Shown: in pieces, positions 21,334 to 33,592 of the stretch | Layout: every line of letters begins with the position of its first letter | Position numbering within the stretch: the first letter of the stretch is position 1 | Origin: Tilletiopsis washingtonensis | Lineage: Eukaryota > Basidiomycota > Exobasidiomycetes > Entylomatales | Direction of reading: 5' to 3' | DNA length: 64,000 nt | Assembly (NCBI RefSeq): GCF_003144115.1 | Contig: NW_020312016.1 | Coordinates: forward strand, 258,777-322,776 | Translations under genes and position numbers: made by a program | Notes under the pieces: model-generated | What the model saw: only the letters and a program-made list of their open reading frames with translations | Databases searched by the model: none | What the model was told of the DNA's origin: nothing

Positions 21334-22296
21334 ATGCGTGCCTCCTTGCCGCTGCTCACAAGGGCGCTGCTGCGCTCGCAGCTCTCCACGCCCGCGCTGC
21401 TCGCCTCGCTCTCCAACCCGCACGCCACGCTCCCGCAGCTGCTCGCCTCTCTCCCTTCTTCCGGCGTCGGCGCCAAGATCCGGCAGCGCCGCTGGGCCGC
21501 AAAGGGGCTCGACGTGCCGGCGGGCCAGGCGCTCAGTGGGCCGATCCCGCGGGAAGAGCGGGCGCAGGCGGGCGAGGCAGGCTGCTATTGGCTCGTCACG
21601 CGCACACAGCTCAAGCAGGGAGGGAAACACGGCAAGGCGTGGGGACGCCTCGTGTGGCGAGGTGAGTGGGCTGCTGCACAAGGCGCGCGTTTGCTTGGGC
21701 AAGGCGCACGGCACAGAGAGGACGGCGATCAGGTACAGGAAGCGCAATGGCGGGCAGTTCGTGGGCGGTTTGGCGGGGGAAGAACAGGGCATACAGCGGC
21801 AAAGGATGGCATTCGGAGAGAGAGGGCAAGACAGAAGGGAGGCATGAGGTGCCTCCAGGCCACACACGCTGCAAAACCGATGAGCTTGTCGAGCAAAGTA
21901 GACAGGCAAAGCGAGAGTGCAAGGAGCTCCCTCCTGTCGCTGGTGTCGGGCGCAATGCGGCGAAGGGCAGAAGCATCACCAAGTCCCTCAGCTGGGCGCC
22001 TGCGAGCGCGTGGCTTGTCGGCTGGGGCGGACTGCAGGGGGGTTGGTCCAAAACCTTGTGATTCTGCACGTATTGCCGCGTCGCAAGACTGCCTTGGCTG
22101 GCAAATCAGGCATGGTGTGGCGCCAACGTGGTGCCCTCATCTGAGCTGGCTCTCTCTCGCTCGCTGGCTCTTGTTCACAAACCCGCCTTGCGCTGATGCC
22201 ACCTGCCCTTTCTGCGCTGCAGGGAAGCAAGTGACGCCCTCTGATCGCGAGGAGCAGATCCGCGGCGGGCTCAAGTACGTCTGGGAGCGCGCATAG
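21334..22296 (+). CDS. Mitochondrial small ribosomal subunit protein mS34 family
   Basis: The two exons 21334-21661 and 22223-22296 encode 133 residues. The N-terminus is basic and Leu/Ser-rich like a mitochondrial presequence (MRASLPLLTRALLRSQL). The core GVGAKIRQRRWAA, CYWLVTRTQLKQGGKHGKAWG and RLVWRGKQVTPSDRE matches the mS34 (MRPS34) pattern of a GVG-x-x-x-x-R-x-x-W start followed by a W-x-x-T/V-T-R...HGKAWG block. Family assignment is from memory of that pattern. The 561-nt intron is longer than the whole coding sequence and by far the longest non-repeat intron here; its acceptor is CTGCGCTGCAG. The gene shares its upstream region with TAF4. Confidence 0.72.
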   Translation: MRASLPLLTRALLRSQLSTPALLASLSNPHATLPQLLASLPSSGVGAKIRQRRWAAKGLDVPAGQALSGPIPREERAQAGEAGCYWLVTRTQLKQGGKHGKAWGRLVWRGEWAAAQGARLLGQGARHREDGDQVQEAQWRAVRGRFGGGRTGHTAAKDGIRRERARQKGGMRCLQATHAAKPMSLSSKVDRQSESARSSLLSLVSGAMRRRAEASPSPSAGRLRARGLSAGADCRGVGPKPCDSARIAASQDCLGWQIRHGVAPTWCPHLSWLSLARWLLFTNPPCADATCPFCAAGKQVTPSDREEQIRGGLKYVWERA

Positions 22297-22566
22297 AGGG
22301 GGGGGGGAGGTGGGGCACGCCGAGGGCAGCTGGGGAACGCCGATAGAGGGGGCGGCAGGCATGGGACGTGGGGCGTAATGATCAATCACCAAACTGCTCA
22401 GTTGTTCCGAGTCAGTCATAGGGGGAGCGCACCTGCAGCGTTCTTGCTCTGCGCGAGGGGCGTGCTCATGGATGTATTGGTTTGCTTTGACGTACATTCT
22501 CTTCCGCCCTCTCTGGGATGGCCGCGCCTTCGCGGGCCCTTGCCTGCGTCTGCTCGTCCCCCTTCC
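22297..22566. other. Convergent spacer with long guanine runs
   Basis: This 270-bp stretch lies between mS34 (+) and PMT1 (-). Directly after the mS34 stop there are ten consecutive G bases (22298-22307), followed within 75 nt by several further runs of three to five G. This is a candidate G-quadruplex on the plus strand. Nothing else is visible. Confidence 0.6.
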
Positions 22567-25500
22567 TCAGATCACCGTGTCCTCTCTCCCGATGCCCACC
22601 TCGTCGTCCGGCCGCTCGCCCGGCGCATTCGGATCGACGGGCGCCGCCTGCGTAATGCTCGCCTTTGGCGCCTCGCTCGCCCCCGTCGCCGCGACGGCCG
22701 CCGTGCCCTGCAGCACCACGGCCTCCACGCCCTCGTGGTCCAGGCCCTCGATCGCCACCTCCTCCACCACGTGGCCGTCGGGCATGTGCGCGCCGTCGTG
22801 GATCTCCTCGACGTTGAGGTGGGGCGAGGCAGCTGCTGCGGGTGCGGCGGCTGCGGCGGCATTTGCTTCGGCGGCGACATCGGCGGGCGCCACGGCGCCG
22901 CTGGACTGCGCCAGCTTCGGCACCTCCTCGAAGGCGTGGTTGCCGGCCTGTGCCTCGAGTGGCTGCGCCACGGCGCTCGTGCCAGCCAGGCTCTGCGTTG
23001 CGTTGGCAGACGCCGGCAGCACCGTGTGCACGGCCGGCCCAAAGCCGCTGTACGCGGCGATGTCCTCGGGGAACTCGACGCAGTTGAAGTCCCACGTCTT
23101 TGCCAGGCGTGCGCGCTCGCAGCGGCCGCGCGTCCACGTGCCGGCGTAGGTGAGCGGCGCGTAGATGCTGAACACGAAGATGGCGATGCCGATGATGGCT
23201 GCGGCGGCCTGCAGGCGGAAGCGCGGCTTGAGGAAGGAGGTCAGCACGTCAAAGACGACGGCGAGCATGAGGATGGAAAAGTAGAGCGCGGGCAGGTAGT
23301 GGTGGATGAAGAGCTGCCGGTGCATCAGCCAGAAGGGAAGGTAGTGCAGCGCCCAGCCCGTGAAGAGGAAGCCGGCCGTGGCGTCGTAGAACACCACCGT
23401 TGCTGCGTGAAGAGCGCGTCAGCAGAGAGAGCAAGAAGCAGAGCTGTATGGCCGACTCACAGTCGTTCCAGTCGCGCTTGCCGCGCTTGGCACGCAGCAT
23501 GAGCAGTGCGCGTGCGCCAATGTAGACCATTACGCTCGTGGTGCTGGCAAGCCACACGAACGGGTTGCCAATGAGGTAGATCTGGCGATGGTCCTTGGTC
23601 CAGAAGTTGATGCCGCGGCGCAGCGTCGGCCACGCAGAGGGGCGCGAGTCGTACGGATGCCGCTCCGTCAGGCCGGCGTTGGTCTCCCACATGACCGCCT
23701 GCAGCTCCTTGAAGCGCGCCCAGAACGAAGGGCGCAGGTAGTTGACGAGGTGGATGTGATTCTTCTTGCGCTCGGCAGGCAGGCCGGGCGACATGCCGTT
23801 GTCCTCCAGCAGCGCGTGCGTGCTCGTCTCGATGAACCAGAGCGAGTTGGGCCGCGTCGGATTCTTGTTGCACGTCACCTCCTGCTGGCCGAAGCCCCAG
23901 TCGGGCAGCGCAATCTTGTGCGAGAAGAGATAGCAGCCCGTCAGCGTGTGGCGGAAGCGGACGATGCTGCGCAGCGAGCGCACGCGCGTGCTGCTGACGC
24001 TGTCCGATGGGTCGCCCCGCTCAATTTCAACGTGCCAGTTGTCGTTGGCGTCGCCGAAGAAGCCGGGGAAGCCATACGCCGTCACTTCATTCTGATAGTC
24101 GGCCTCGGTGATGGGCGGGCGGTGCGAGTCGTGCGAGTGCAGCCGCTTGTCCGACTTGCGGTGGATGAGCCGCACCTCCATGCCGTGCGTGAGATGCAGG
24201 ATGGTGCCCGTGTTGTACTTCTCAATCTCGTGCGGCCCGTCCGACGTGAGCGGCACGCCGTCCTTGTCGACCGGCGGCGGCGGGTCGTCGGGCTTCGGCG
24301 CGGCAATGACGTAGAACTCATTGTTCTCGTCGCGATGCGGATAGAGCGTGATCTGCTGCTGTCCCGAGCCGGCGGGGTAGTTGTGCGAGTGCGAGTGCAG
24401 GTAGCCGCCCTGCGTGTGCAGATGCCGGATCGTCACGGTGCTGCCGAGCGCCACGTCGGCGTACGTGTCGGGCATGCCGTGGCCGCGCAGCGTGTGCTGG
24501 AACGCAGACGACATGAATGCATCGCCCTCGCCGCTGCGGTTCAGCACGGCGAGGTGGATGGCAAACGTCGAGAGATAGACGAAGAAGGGCACGACGATGA
24601 GGCAGAGTGCCCGCGCCAGAAAGTGCCGCAGCACCTGGCTCATCGGCTGGCGCACGTCGCCGAGGTGCGCCCAGAGCTGCACGATGGTGCAGAGGCCGAT
24701 CGTCGTGATGGTGAAGAGACCGACCCACTTGACGCTGGCGACGCAGCCCAGCGACACGCCCGTCGCCAACAGCCACAGCCACCAGCTCTTGCCAAACGCA
24801 CGGCGCTTCTCCTCGACGCAGAACGCCGTCCACGCAAACGTGGTCAGGCTCGTGAAGAAGAGCAGCGGCGAGTCGAGCAGGATGAGCCGGCTCTGCGTCA
24901 CGAGGGCATTCTCAAAGGTGAGCAGCACGCCGCCGACGAGCGCCGTCGTGACGCGCAGCGAGAGCGCCCGCAGCGTCAGGTACGCCAGCGGCACGGTGAG
25001 CACGCCGAGCAGCGCCGAGAGCAGGCGCATCGCGACGTACGGCACCGGCGTGTCGTCGCCGACGAGGTACTCGCTGCCAGGCCACCATCAGTGCGCTGGT
25101 GCAGGCGTGCCATGCGGTTCCACTCACCGGCCGATCTCCTTGAAGTCAAACGCGCCATTGAAGCCGGCCGCCCATGCCACAAACGCCAGCAGCAGCTTGG
25201 CCAGAGGCGGATGCACGTCCATGAAGAAGCGCTGGTTGACGTACTTGGACGCGAAGCCGCCGAAGTGCACCTCGTCGAAGCTGCGAGCAGGCGATTCAGC
25301 CACTGCTGACAGCACGCAGCATGGTGCGGCGAGTTGGACAAGGCATGTCTGCGCGTCGGCGCAGCAGCACCGAACGGAGCTCAGCACAGCCTCGAGGACG
25401 GGCAGCCGCAACACCGGCGCGCCTGCCTCAACCCAGCGCCTTGCCGTCTGAGCGCACCGACTGCCTGAGTCGCGCTCTCGTCACTCACACGACACTGCTC

Positions 25501-25805
25501 GGCCGGCTCAGCGCCCAGCATCGCACCACGAGTGCGGTGAGGGTGAGGATCGCCAGAATCGGCAGCTCCTGTCTTGCAATCTGCGCTGCGCCAGGCACCT
25601 TGGCCGCCGGGCGCGCGAGCGACGAGGCGCGCGTCGGCATGGCTGCGGTGCCTAGGCCGCCGCTGCTGCTGGATGATGCGCCATAGCTGCTGCCCGCGCC
25701 CGGCGAATGCGACGGCAGCGCAAAGGACGGCGAGGCCGTGCCGGAGCCGCTGCCGGCTGGCGCCGCGCGCACGCGCTGCGAGAGCGACGTGGGCTGGTAG
25801 GCCAT
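22567..25805 (-). CDS. PMT1: Protein O-mannosyltransferase, PMT1 subfamily
   Basis: PMTs transfer mannose from dolichyl-phosphate-mannose to Ser/Thr of proteins entering the ER. Exons are 25805-25489, 25280-25128, 25073-23461 and 23402-22567, giving 972 residues. The catalytic luminal loop carries VVFDEVHFGGFASKY and FFMDVHPPLAKLL, including the essential Asp-Glu pair. Multiple membrane helices follow, then a MIR domain: GGYLHSHSHNYPAGSGQQQI, RLHSHDSHRPPITEADYQ and GCYLFSHKIALPDWGFGQQ. More helices and a Pro/Ala/Glu-rich tail end the protein. The MIR wording, KTWDFNC near the C-terminus and an EEVAIEG stretch fit the PMT1 subfamily rather than PMT2 or PMT4. It is likely to pair with a PMT2-type partner, as known for the family. 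Confidence 0.93.
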
Positions 25806-26241
25806 GGCTGCGAGGTGTCGCGGTGCTGCGCGAGAGCAACAGAGGCGAGAGGCAGAGGCGAGGAGAGATGCAGAGGAGGAGGAGGGCGGCGGATGGAGGC
25901 GGGAAGCAAGGCTTGGAAGCAAGCTGTGACACGCTGCGCGCCGGTGCACGGCCGCACCACCAACGCGCGCTGCTCCCACGCTGTGCTGGCAGGGAGCATC
26001 TCACGTGCGCCGGCCCGAGGCAGCGCCGCTGTTGGCCCCGATGCGCCCGTCATCCTTGCCTCCTCTCCACCACACCCTCGCCCGCGGCCTCAGCGCACCT
26101 CATCTCTGCACGGCGTCGCATGCTCGCCGCACCCGTCTCCATGCCTGCCGCCTGCGCCGCTCGCCTCTCCATCGCCTGCGCCTCCTTCGCGCTCGCCCAA
26201 TAACGTCTGCCGCGTGGCGCCGCGCGCCTCTCTTCTCCAGC
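25806..26241. promoter_or_regulatory. Shared upstream region of PMT1 and NHA1-like gene
   Basis: This is a 436-bp head-to-head spacer. The half nearest the antiporter is CT-rich up to the ATG (CTCTCTTCTCCAGC). An upstream in-frame stretch ahead of the antiporter ATG is arginine-rich and not family-like, so it is treated as leader. No named motif is claimed. Confidence 0.45.
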
Positions 26242-28578
26242 ATGGCCGTCGAGGTGGTGCACACCGACGTGACGCAGATCTCCATCTCCTACGTCATCCT
26301 CGGCTGCTTCATCGTCGTCTATGGTCTCTTCTCCTACTTTGTCAAGGAGCGTCTCTACCTGAGCGAGGCCCTGGCGAGCGTCGTCATCGGCGTCGTCGTG
26401 GGGCCCTATGCGCTCGACTTCATCGATCCGCGCCAGTGGGGCGACGCCGCACGCACGGGAGAGATTACGTACGAGCTCACCCGCCTCGTCATTGGCGTGC
26501 AGGTGAGCAGCGACGGCCCGCCAAGCGGCTGAGCGAGACGCGAGGCTATGGCAGCTGACCCTCCCTCGCAGGTGCTGCTGAGCGGCATTGCTCTGCCCAA
26601 GGCATACCTGCGCAAGGAGGCCCTCTCGCTCACCGTGCTGCTCGTCGGCGTCATGACTGCGGCGTGGGTGCGTCGCCAGTCGAAATGCTCACTCGGCCAC
26701 GCTGCCGGGCGGATGCTGACGCCTTGACCTGCAGCTCATCTCCGCCGCCCTCATCCTCGCCCTCTTCCAGCCCCTCTCCTTTCTCGAAGCTCTCTGCATC
26801 TCCGCCGCCATCACACCCACCGACCCGGTGCTAGCCGCATCCATCACCAAGGGCCGGTACGCCGAGAAGCACGTGCCCAGCAATGTGCGCAACCTGATCG
26901 TAGCCGAGAGCGGCGCAAACGACGGGCTCGGCTTTCCGTTCATCTACCTCGCCATCTATCTCATGCGCCGCACGAGCGTCGATGCGAGCGAGAGCGTGGG
27001 GATGGAGGTGTGGCGATGGCTGTGAGTAGGCTAGTCATGCGGCAGAAGCGCTTTCGCTCACGACCGTGCCGTGTGCGCCGCAGCTACGGCGTCGTCATCT
27101 ATCAGATCCTTCTCTCGTGCGTCTGGGGAGCACTGCTCGGCTATCTGGCGCGCAAGACGCTCCGCTGGGCCGAGGCCAAAGGTCTGATCGATAAGGAGAA
27201 CTTGTGCGTCCGCAGCCTCTCCCCCCACTCAGCCCACTCCGCTCACTCCCACACGCCCGGCAGCTTCGCGTACGGCCTCGGTCTCGCTCTCCTCGTGCTC
27301 GGCACCACGGGCCTGTTTGGCTCCGACGACGTGTTGGCGTGCTTCGTGGCAGGCAACAGCTTCACGTGGGACGACTACTACCGCATCCGCACGCACGAGG
27401 AGGAGACGGATGCGTTCCAAGACATTCTCGACGCGCTGCTCTCCTCTGCCGCCTTCATCTACGTCGGCGCCATCATCCCTTGGAACGCCTACAACACGGG
27501 CGCCCAGGAGCTCGGCATCGCTCCGTGGCGCGTCGTAGTGCTGGGCCTGGGCGTGCTATTGCTGCGGCGTCTGCCTGCCGTGCTGCTGCTGCACAAGCTC
27601 ATCCCCGCCCTGACGACGTGGGACGAAGCGCTCTTCACGGGCTGGTTCGGGCCCATCGGCGTCTCGGCAGTCTACTACATCGAGATTGCACATCGCCAGG
27701 TGCCGGCCGACGGCAGTCGGGAGCGTTTGAGAGCGCTGTATGAGCCGCTGGTGCTCTTTCTCGTCTTTGCAAGCGTCATGGGCCACGGCACCACGATTCC
27801 CATCTCCAAGCTCGGCCCGCACATCGTCCGTCGCACTGCCACCATAACGCAGACGCGCTCCATGACGCAGAGTCGCCCGCCGTCGAGACGACCGACGATC
27901 GCTGCTCCTGCTGGCGAAGCAGCGGAGCCGTCGAGGACACAAGCGAAGGCCTCGAAAGGCCTCTTTGAGCGACTCTTTGGCTTTGCAAGCACGCCCCAGA
28001 CGCGCGTGGTCCAGGCGAAGGACATTGGCGCGCCCAGCGGCGCGCGACGACAGCGCGAAGTGAGCGCGAGGGGCGAGGAGGGCGAGGCTGAGGGACAGGC
28101 GAAGCTGGAGCAGCAAGAGGAGTCGAGCGGCAGCAGCGACGAGATTGCGCTCGAGGAACGCTCGGCGACGGCCACGCCCGCTCCTGCTGCCGCAACGTCA
28201 AGCTCGACCGTCGCCGGCGCCGCCTCGCGCTCCGCGTCGCCGAAGCGCAGAGCACCCGCGCAGCCCCTGACGCTGCCCACGACGCACCGGCGCAGCGGCG
28301 GCCCCGCCGAGATGCGTGACACAAGCAACGCAGGCTCGTCGCCCCTCTCCTCTGCGCCCGGCACGCCGCTCGCGTCCGTGCCCGGCACGCCGCAGCGCCC
28401 CGCAGCCGCGGCAAGGGACGGCAGCATCCTGCGACACGCTGGCAGCGCCAGTGGCAGCGGCATTCTGGCGCATGTAGAGCATGCACTCTCCGATGAGCTA
28501 CGCAGAGAGAGACAGGAGGCGCTGGGCGAGAGAGGCATTACCTGGGGCGAGACCGAGGGAGCGAAGGAGAAGGAATGA
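26242..28578 (+). CDS. NHA1: Na+(K+)/H+ antiporter, NHA1/SOD2 type (CPA1/CPA2)
   Basis: This plasma-membrane antiporter exports Na+ or K+ in exchange for protons. Exons are 26242-26502, 26572-26667, 26735-27021, 27084-27203 and 27264-28578, giving 692 residues with introns of 60-69 nt. It begins with a short N-terminus and FVKERLYLSEALASVVIGVV. It carries the family motifs AITPTDPVLAASITKG and NLIVAESGANDGLGFPFIYL, whose adjacent acidic and Asn residues form the ion site. FGSDDVLACFVAGNSFTWDD, YVGAIIPWNAYN and SVMGHGTTIPISKLG follow. The membrane part ends near residue 440. A cytosolic Ser/Thr/Arg/Glu-rich tail of about 250 residues follows, with SxTxT-like low-complexity segments, as in fungal Nha1. 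The ATG at 26242 matches the usual family start. Confidence 0.92.
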
Positions 28579-28926
28579 CAGGCCGGGCCTGGCGCCTCGA
28601 GAGGAAGTCTACGGTAGCGCAGTGCAATGCAACATACATGGTGTCTGCGACGCATGACCACAGCATGAGGCTAGGTTCCCGCGCTCTGCAGCTTCTGGAT
28701 CGCTGCATGCATCGCTCACTACTGCACACCGCTCTTCGAGGGCAAGCAGGCTCGGCCGTGGAAGAGGGCAAGAGAGGGGCTTCGAGGCGTGGCGCAATCC
28801 GAATGCCGCGGCTCTGGCGCCCTGGCGCGCGCACGTGACGGTGGAGGTGCGCGGCGGCGGCGCGCGAAGCTCCATGTCCTGCTTCGCTTTCCCTGCCCCG
28901 TCTCTCCACTCCACATCCTCCTCACC
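28579..28926. other. Intergenic, 0.35 kb
   Basis: This is the 3' flank of the antiporter and the upstream region of TAD2, in tandem. The last part before the TAD2 ATG is CT-rich (CTGCCCCGTCTCTCC). No further feature is seen. Confidence 0.45.
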
Positions 28927-30345
<1,419 letters not shown>

Positions 30346-30540
30346 TGCCAGCTCCTGCCGGTCACGTTTCCCGCCTCCATCTCGACTCTCAGCTCGCTGC
30401 CATTGCGCCATGCTCCTTCTCGCATACGTCACTTCTGTAGCATCACCTCGCGCCCCTCTCCCCGTCACCCGTCATCTACAGCACGCATCGCCGTGGGCAT
30501 GCATTAGACCCCGATTCCATTTTGGTGCGAGGTGACTGAT

Positions 30541-33269
30541 CTACCGGTCCCACGCGGTATACACAATGGCCGACCAGGCCTTGAGCTCGTTGAGATCTGC
30601 CAGTGCCTGCGAGGTAGGAGAGACACAGACGTCAGCGTCTCTCTCAGCGTCTCGCCAGAGAGTCACTCGCCTCGGCATAGGTGTTGGGCACCGCACAGAG
30701 GATCAGCTGGCTCTGTCTCGCGATTGCCGGCAAGAGCGCCGCGAGCCTGACGCGCTTCCCCTCCTCTTCCTCCTCCTCCACCTCCCTGAATCTCTCCAGC
30801 GTCATGCTCGGCACGCCCGGCGGCTTGGGCGGCGCGACGCCGAACGCCGGGCGCAGGGCCTCGTCGAGCTCCGCAAAGACGCGGCTGAGCGACAGGCGCA
30901 GCACGCGCCGGAAGTCGCGCGACTCGAGCACGTCGCGCGTCTCGTCGAGCAAGGCGCGCAGCGCCGCAGGAATGCGCGAAGAGTCGCGAGTCACGGCGCC
31001 GGCGCGCACGAGGACGTCGAGCTCTGCCTCCTCGCCTGCGGGGTACAGCGCCGTCGCGAAGCTGCAAGCGAGTGTCAGCATGACCTATCGGCACAGCAGC
31101 CTCGAGAAGAGGCACTCACTTGCGTCGCTTGCCTCGTCGCATAGAGCTCAGACCGCTCCGCTCCGAACGCACATCCGACATCATGCTGGCGCCGAGTCCG
31201 CCTGCCTCGGCATCGCCATCGTACTCGATGCGCCGACGCACGTCGGCGAGATGCGCGAGGAAGTCGGCGTGCGAGAGGGGCGTCTTGAGTGGCAGACTGC
31301 GGTGCGTGCAAGGCCCAGTCAGTGGGATGCAGACGGAGCCGTCTCGGTCTTGCGAGGCCACTCACGAGCCGAACACCTCGCCCACGCTCTCGCGCACCAG
31401 CGCTGCGATCTCCTCCCAGCCGCGATGCAGGAACCACCAGCTGAACGTCAGGAAGAGCTGTTCCGTCTCCTTTCTCTCCTTCTCTTCCTCCTCCTCGTCC
31501 AGGCGGCCCCAGCCATCTGCGCCGGTCCCGGCGCCTCCGGGCTCCAGACGGATCTGATGCGGCCCATCCGAGGGCGCAGAAGGCGCGGCGCGCGGGTAGA
31601 GCGCAGAGACGGAGTCGAGGTAGGCGCGGCGTCCCAGCACGTTGAGCTGCACTGAGGTCTGAAGCGTGAGAAGGACGAGAGCGTAGAGGGAGGTGAGAGT
31701 GCGGGAGATGGCTGCCAGGTATCGCGTGAGCGAGAGCACGAGCGCGATGCCACACGCAAAGCGAATAGACGCAAGCCCGGCTGTCCACTCACAAACGATG
31801 CGCAGCTCGTTCCACAGTTCCAGCTTGGCGCGCTGCTCTCTCCGCAGCTGCTCCTTCTTCTCTTCCTCGTTCAGCTCCGGCACCGCCGGCGGTGTGGGAG
31901 GGGAGGAGTCTTCCCGCTCGGCCGTGGTGTCCGCCTCGGCTTCGTGCGCTGCGACTCCATTCGAGAGCGGCGCCTCTGTGCCGTTGGTGGATGCTGCGGC
32001 ATCGTGAGCGGCCTCTCCGGAGGAGCGCTGCTCAGCCGCGGAGGGAGGTGCCAGGCGCGCGTCCGCAGGGATCGCTGGCGGCGGGGGCTGCGCGCGTGCG
32101 ACGCGTCAGTCTCCTCGAGACCGGGCAGTGCGCGGTGAGGCAGGAGACTCACCTCGGCAATGCTATCCAGTGCGCTTCCGCCCACCGCTTCTGATGCGGG
32201 TTGCTCATCTGGCGCCGCCTCATCAGCCGGAGCATCGCCATTCAAGTGCGGCTTCTCCCCCTGCCCGCCCTGCGCTTGTGCTTGTTCCTGCTGCAGCGTC
32301 TCCACCTTGTCTTCCACCATCTCTTTGCCCTCCGACAGCACCTCCTGTGGCAGAGCCGGCGGCTGCGCCATGCCTTTAGGCACGAACGCAGCGGCGGACG
32401 CAGAGAGACTGCGCAGCTTCTTGGGCAGTGCCTCGGGCTGTGCCTCTACGTCGGCAGCGGCTGCTGCGGCCTCTGCGCCGGGCGCAGCTGCGGCGTCTGC
32501 AGGCTGCGAGGCAGTGTCGGCGGCCGCGGCGGCAGCGACATCGACATCGACCGCCGAGGCAGCTGCGGCCGGCGCGGCGTCCGAGGATGGCTGTGCCTCG
32601 AGCGGCGCTGAGGCAGCAGCCGAAGCGGCGGGCTCGCTATCTGTGGCAGCGGCAGCAGCGCCTTCGACTGGGGCGCTAGGCTCGGCCGCTGCCGGAGCTG
32701 CGTCAGAGGCCTCTGCTCCTGCGTCGACTGCGGCGGGAGAATCCGTCCGGGCGTCTGGCTCTGCCTGCGCTCCTTGCTCTGCAGCGCCGTTGGTCGTAGC
32801 ATACGGCTCGACCTCTGGCTCCTCTTGCCGCGCAGCCGGCTGCTCGATCTGCTGCGGCTGTGCCGGCGCCGGCAGCTTCCTGCCCTGCTGCAGACTGGCC
32901 GTCACCGCCTCGACGTCCATCTGTGCCCACAGCTGCTCGGCCAGCGTCGGGAGGAGCGCGAGCACCGTGAAGCTGACGTCGTCCTGGTTCTGCGCAAAGC
33001 GGCGCTTCAAGCTGCGGGCGGCGGCGGCGGCGGGAGGCAAGTGTCAGCTGTGCGCTCTCACATGCATCAACCACCCACGCCGCAGCGACGCACTTTTCGC
33101 GGTCGCGGCGCTCGTCGGCCAGGCGCTGCTGGCTCTCCTGCAGCACGCGCACGGCCGTGCCGACGAGGGCATAGGCGCCGCCGGCGACGGCGCCGAGCAC
33201 GACGAGCGGCCGCAGCCGCGTGCGCAGCGTGCGGCTGCTCGGCAGCGAGAGCGCGGGCGGCAGCTGCAT
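30541..33269 (-). CDS. PEX3: Peroxisomal biogenesis factor 3, with large low-complexity insert
   Basis: Pex3 anchors Pex19 at the peroxisomal membrane for membrane-protein insertion. Exons are 33269-33094, 33011-32153, 32087-31793, 31711-31366, 31296-31120, 31061-30671 and 30606-30541, giving 769 residues against about 370-550 usual. The N-terminal membrane segment LVVLGAVAGGAYALVGTAVR is followed by the family block LKRRFAQNQDDVSFTVLALL. An Ala/Glu/Pro/Gln-rich insert then spans roughly residues 110-410. The second half is standard: RAKLELWNELRIVSISRTLT, LQTSVQLNVLGRRAYLDSV, TPLSHADFLAHLADVRRRI and the end ALADLNELKAWSAIVYTAWD. The last intron uses a GC donor. The intron at 31712-31792 is a multiple of three without stops. 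The gene is head-to-head with HEM12. Confidence 0.93.
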
Positions 33270-33592
33270 CGTCTGGCGCGGCTGCCGAGTGTGGGAGTCG
33301 GTGAAGTGGGGATGGAGGTGTGGGGTGAGGGAAGCAAGGCTGCCTGCTGCGCGCTGAATGCGGCCTCGCCCCCCGCTGTCCCGCCTTCCGGGCTCGCTCA
33401 GCCGGAGCCGGTCCCGCCGCTGCACGTGCGGAATACAAGCAGCCCAATACACCCCGCGTCCGCATTCTTGTAGTGCCCCTGCAGCCGTGCCTTAGCGCAT
33501 CTTGCGCAATGGCGCGATCAGACCATCTCGCCATTCTTATTCCGCCCTCTGCCTTCTTCCTCTCCACCACGCCCGCCAGGACATTGCCCGCC
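33270..33592. promoter_or_regulatory. Shared upstream region of PEX3 and HEM12
   Basis: This is a 323-bp head-to-head spacer. It contains a GATCAGACCATCTCGCCATT stretch of lower GC near 33516 and a CT-rich leader (CTTCTTCCTCTCC) before the HEM12 ATG. No named motif is claimed. Confidence 0.45.

Noticed and set aside
23588-25309. 573-codon open frame antisense to PMT1
   Set aside because: It is a shadow of the PMT1 coding strand: highly charged Arg/His/Val composition without any recognisable domain.
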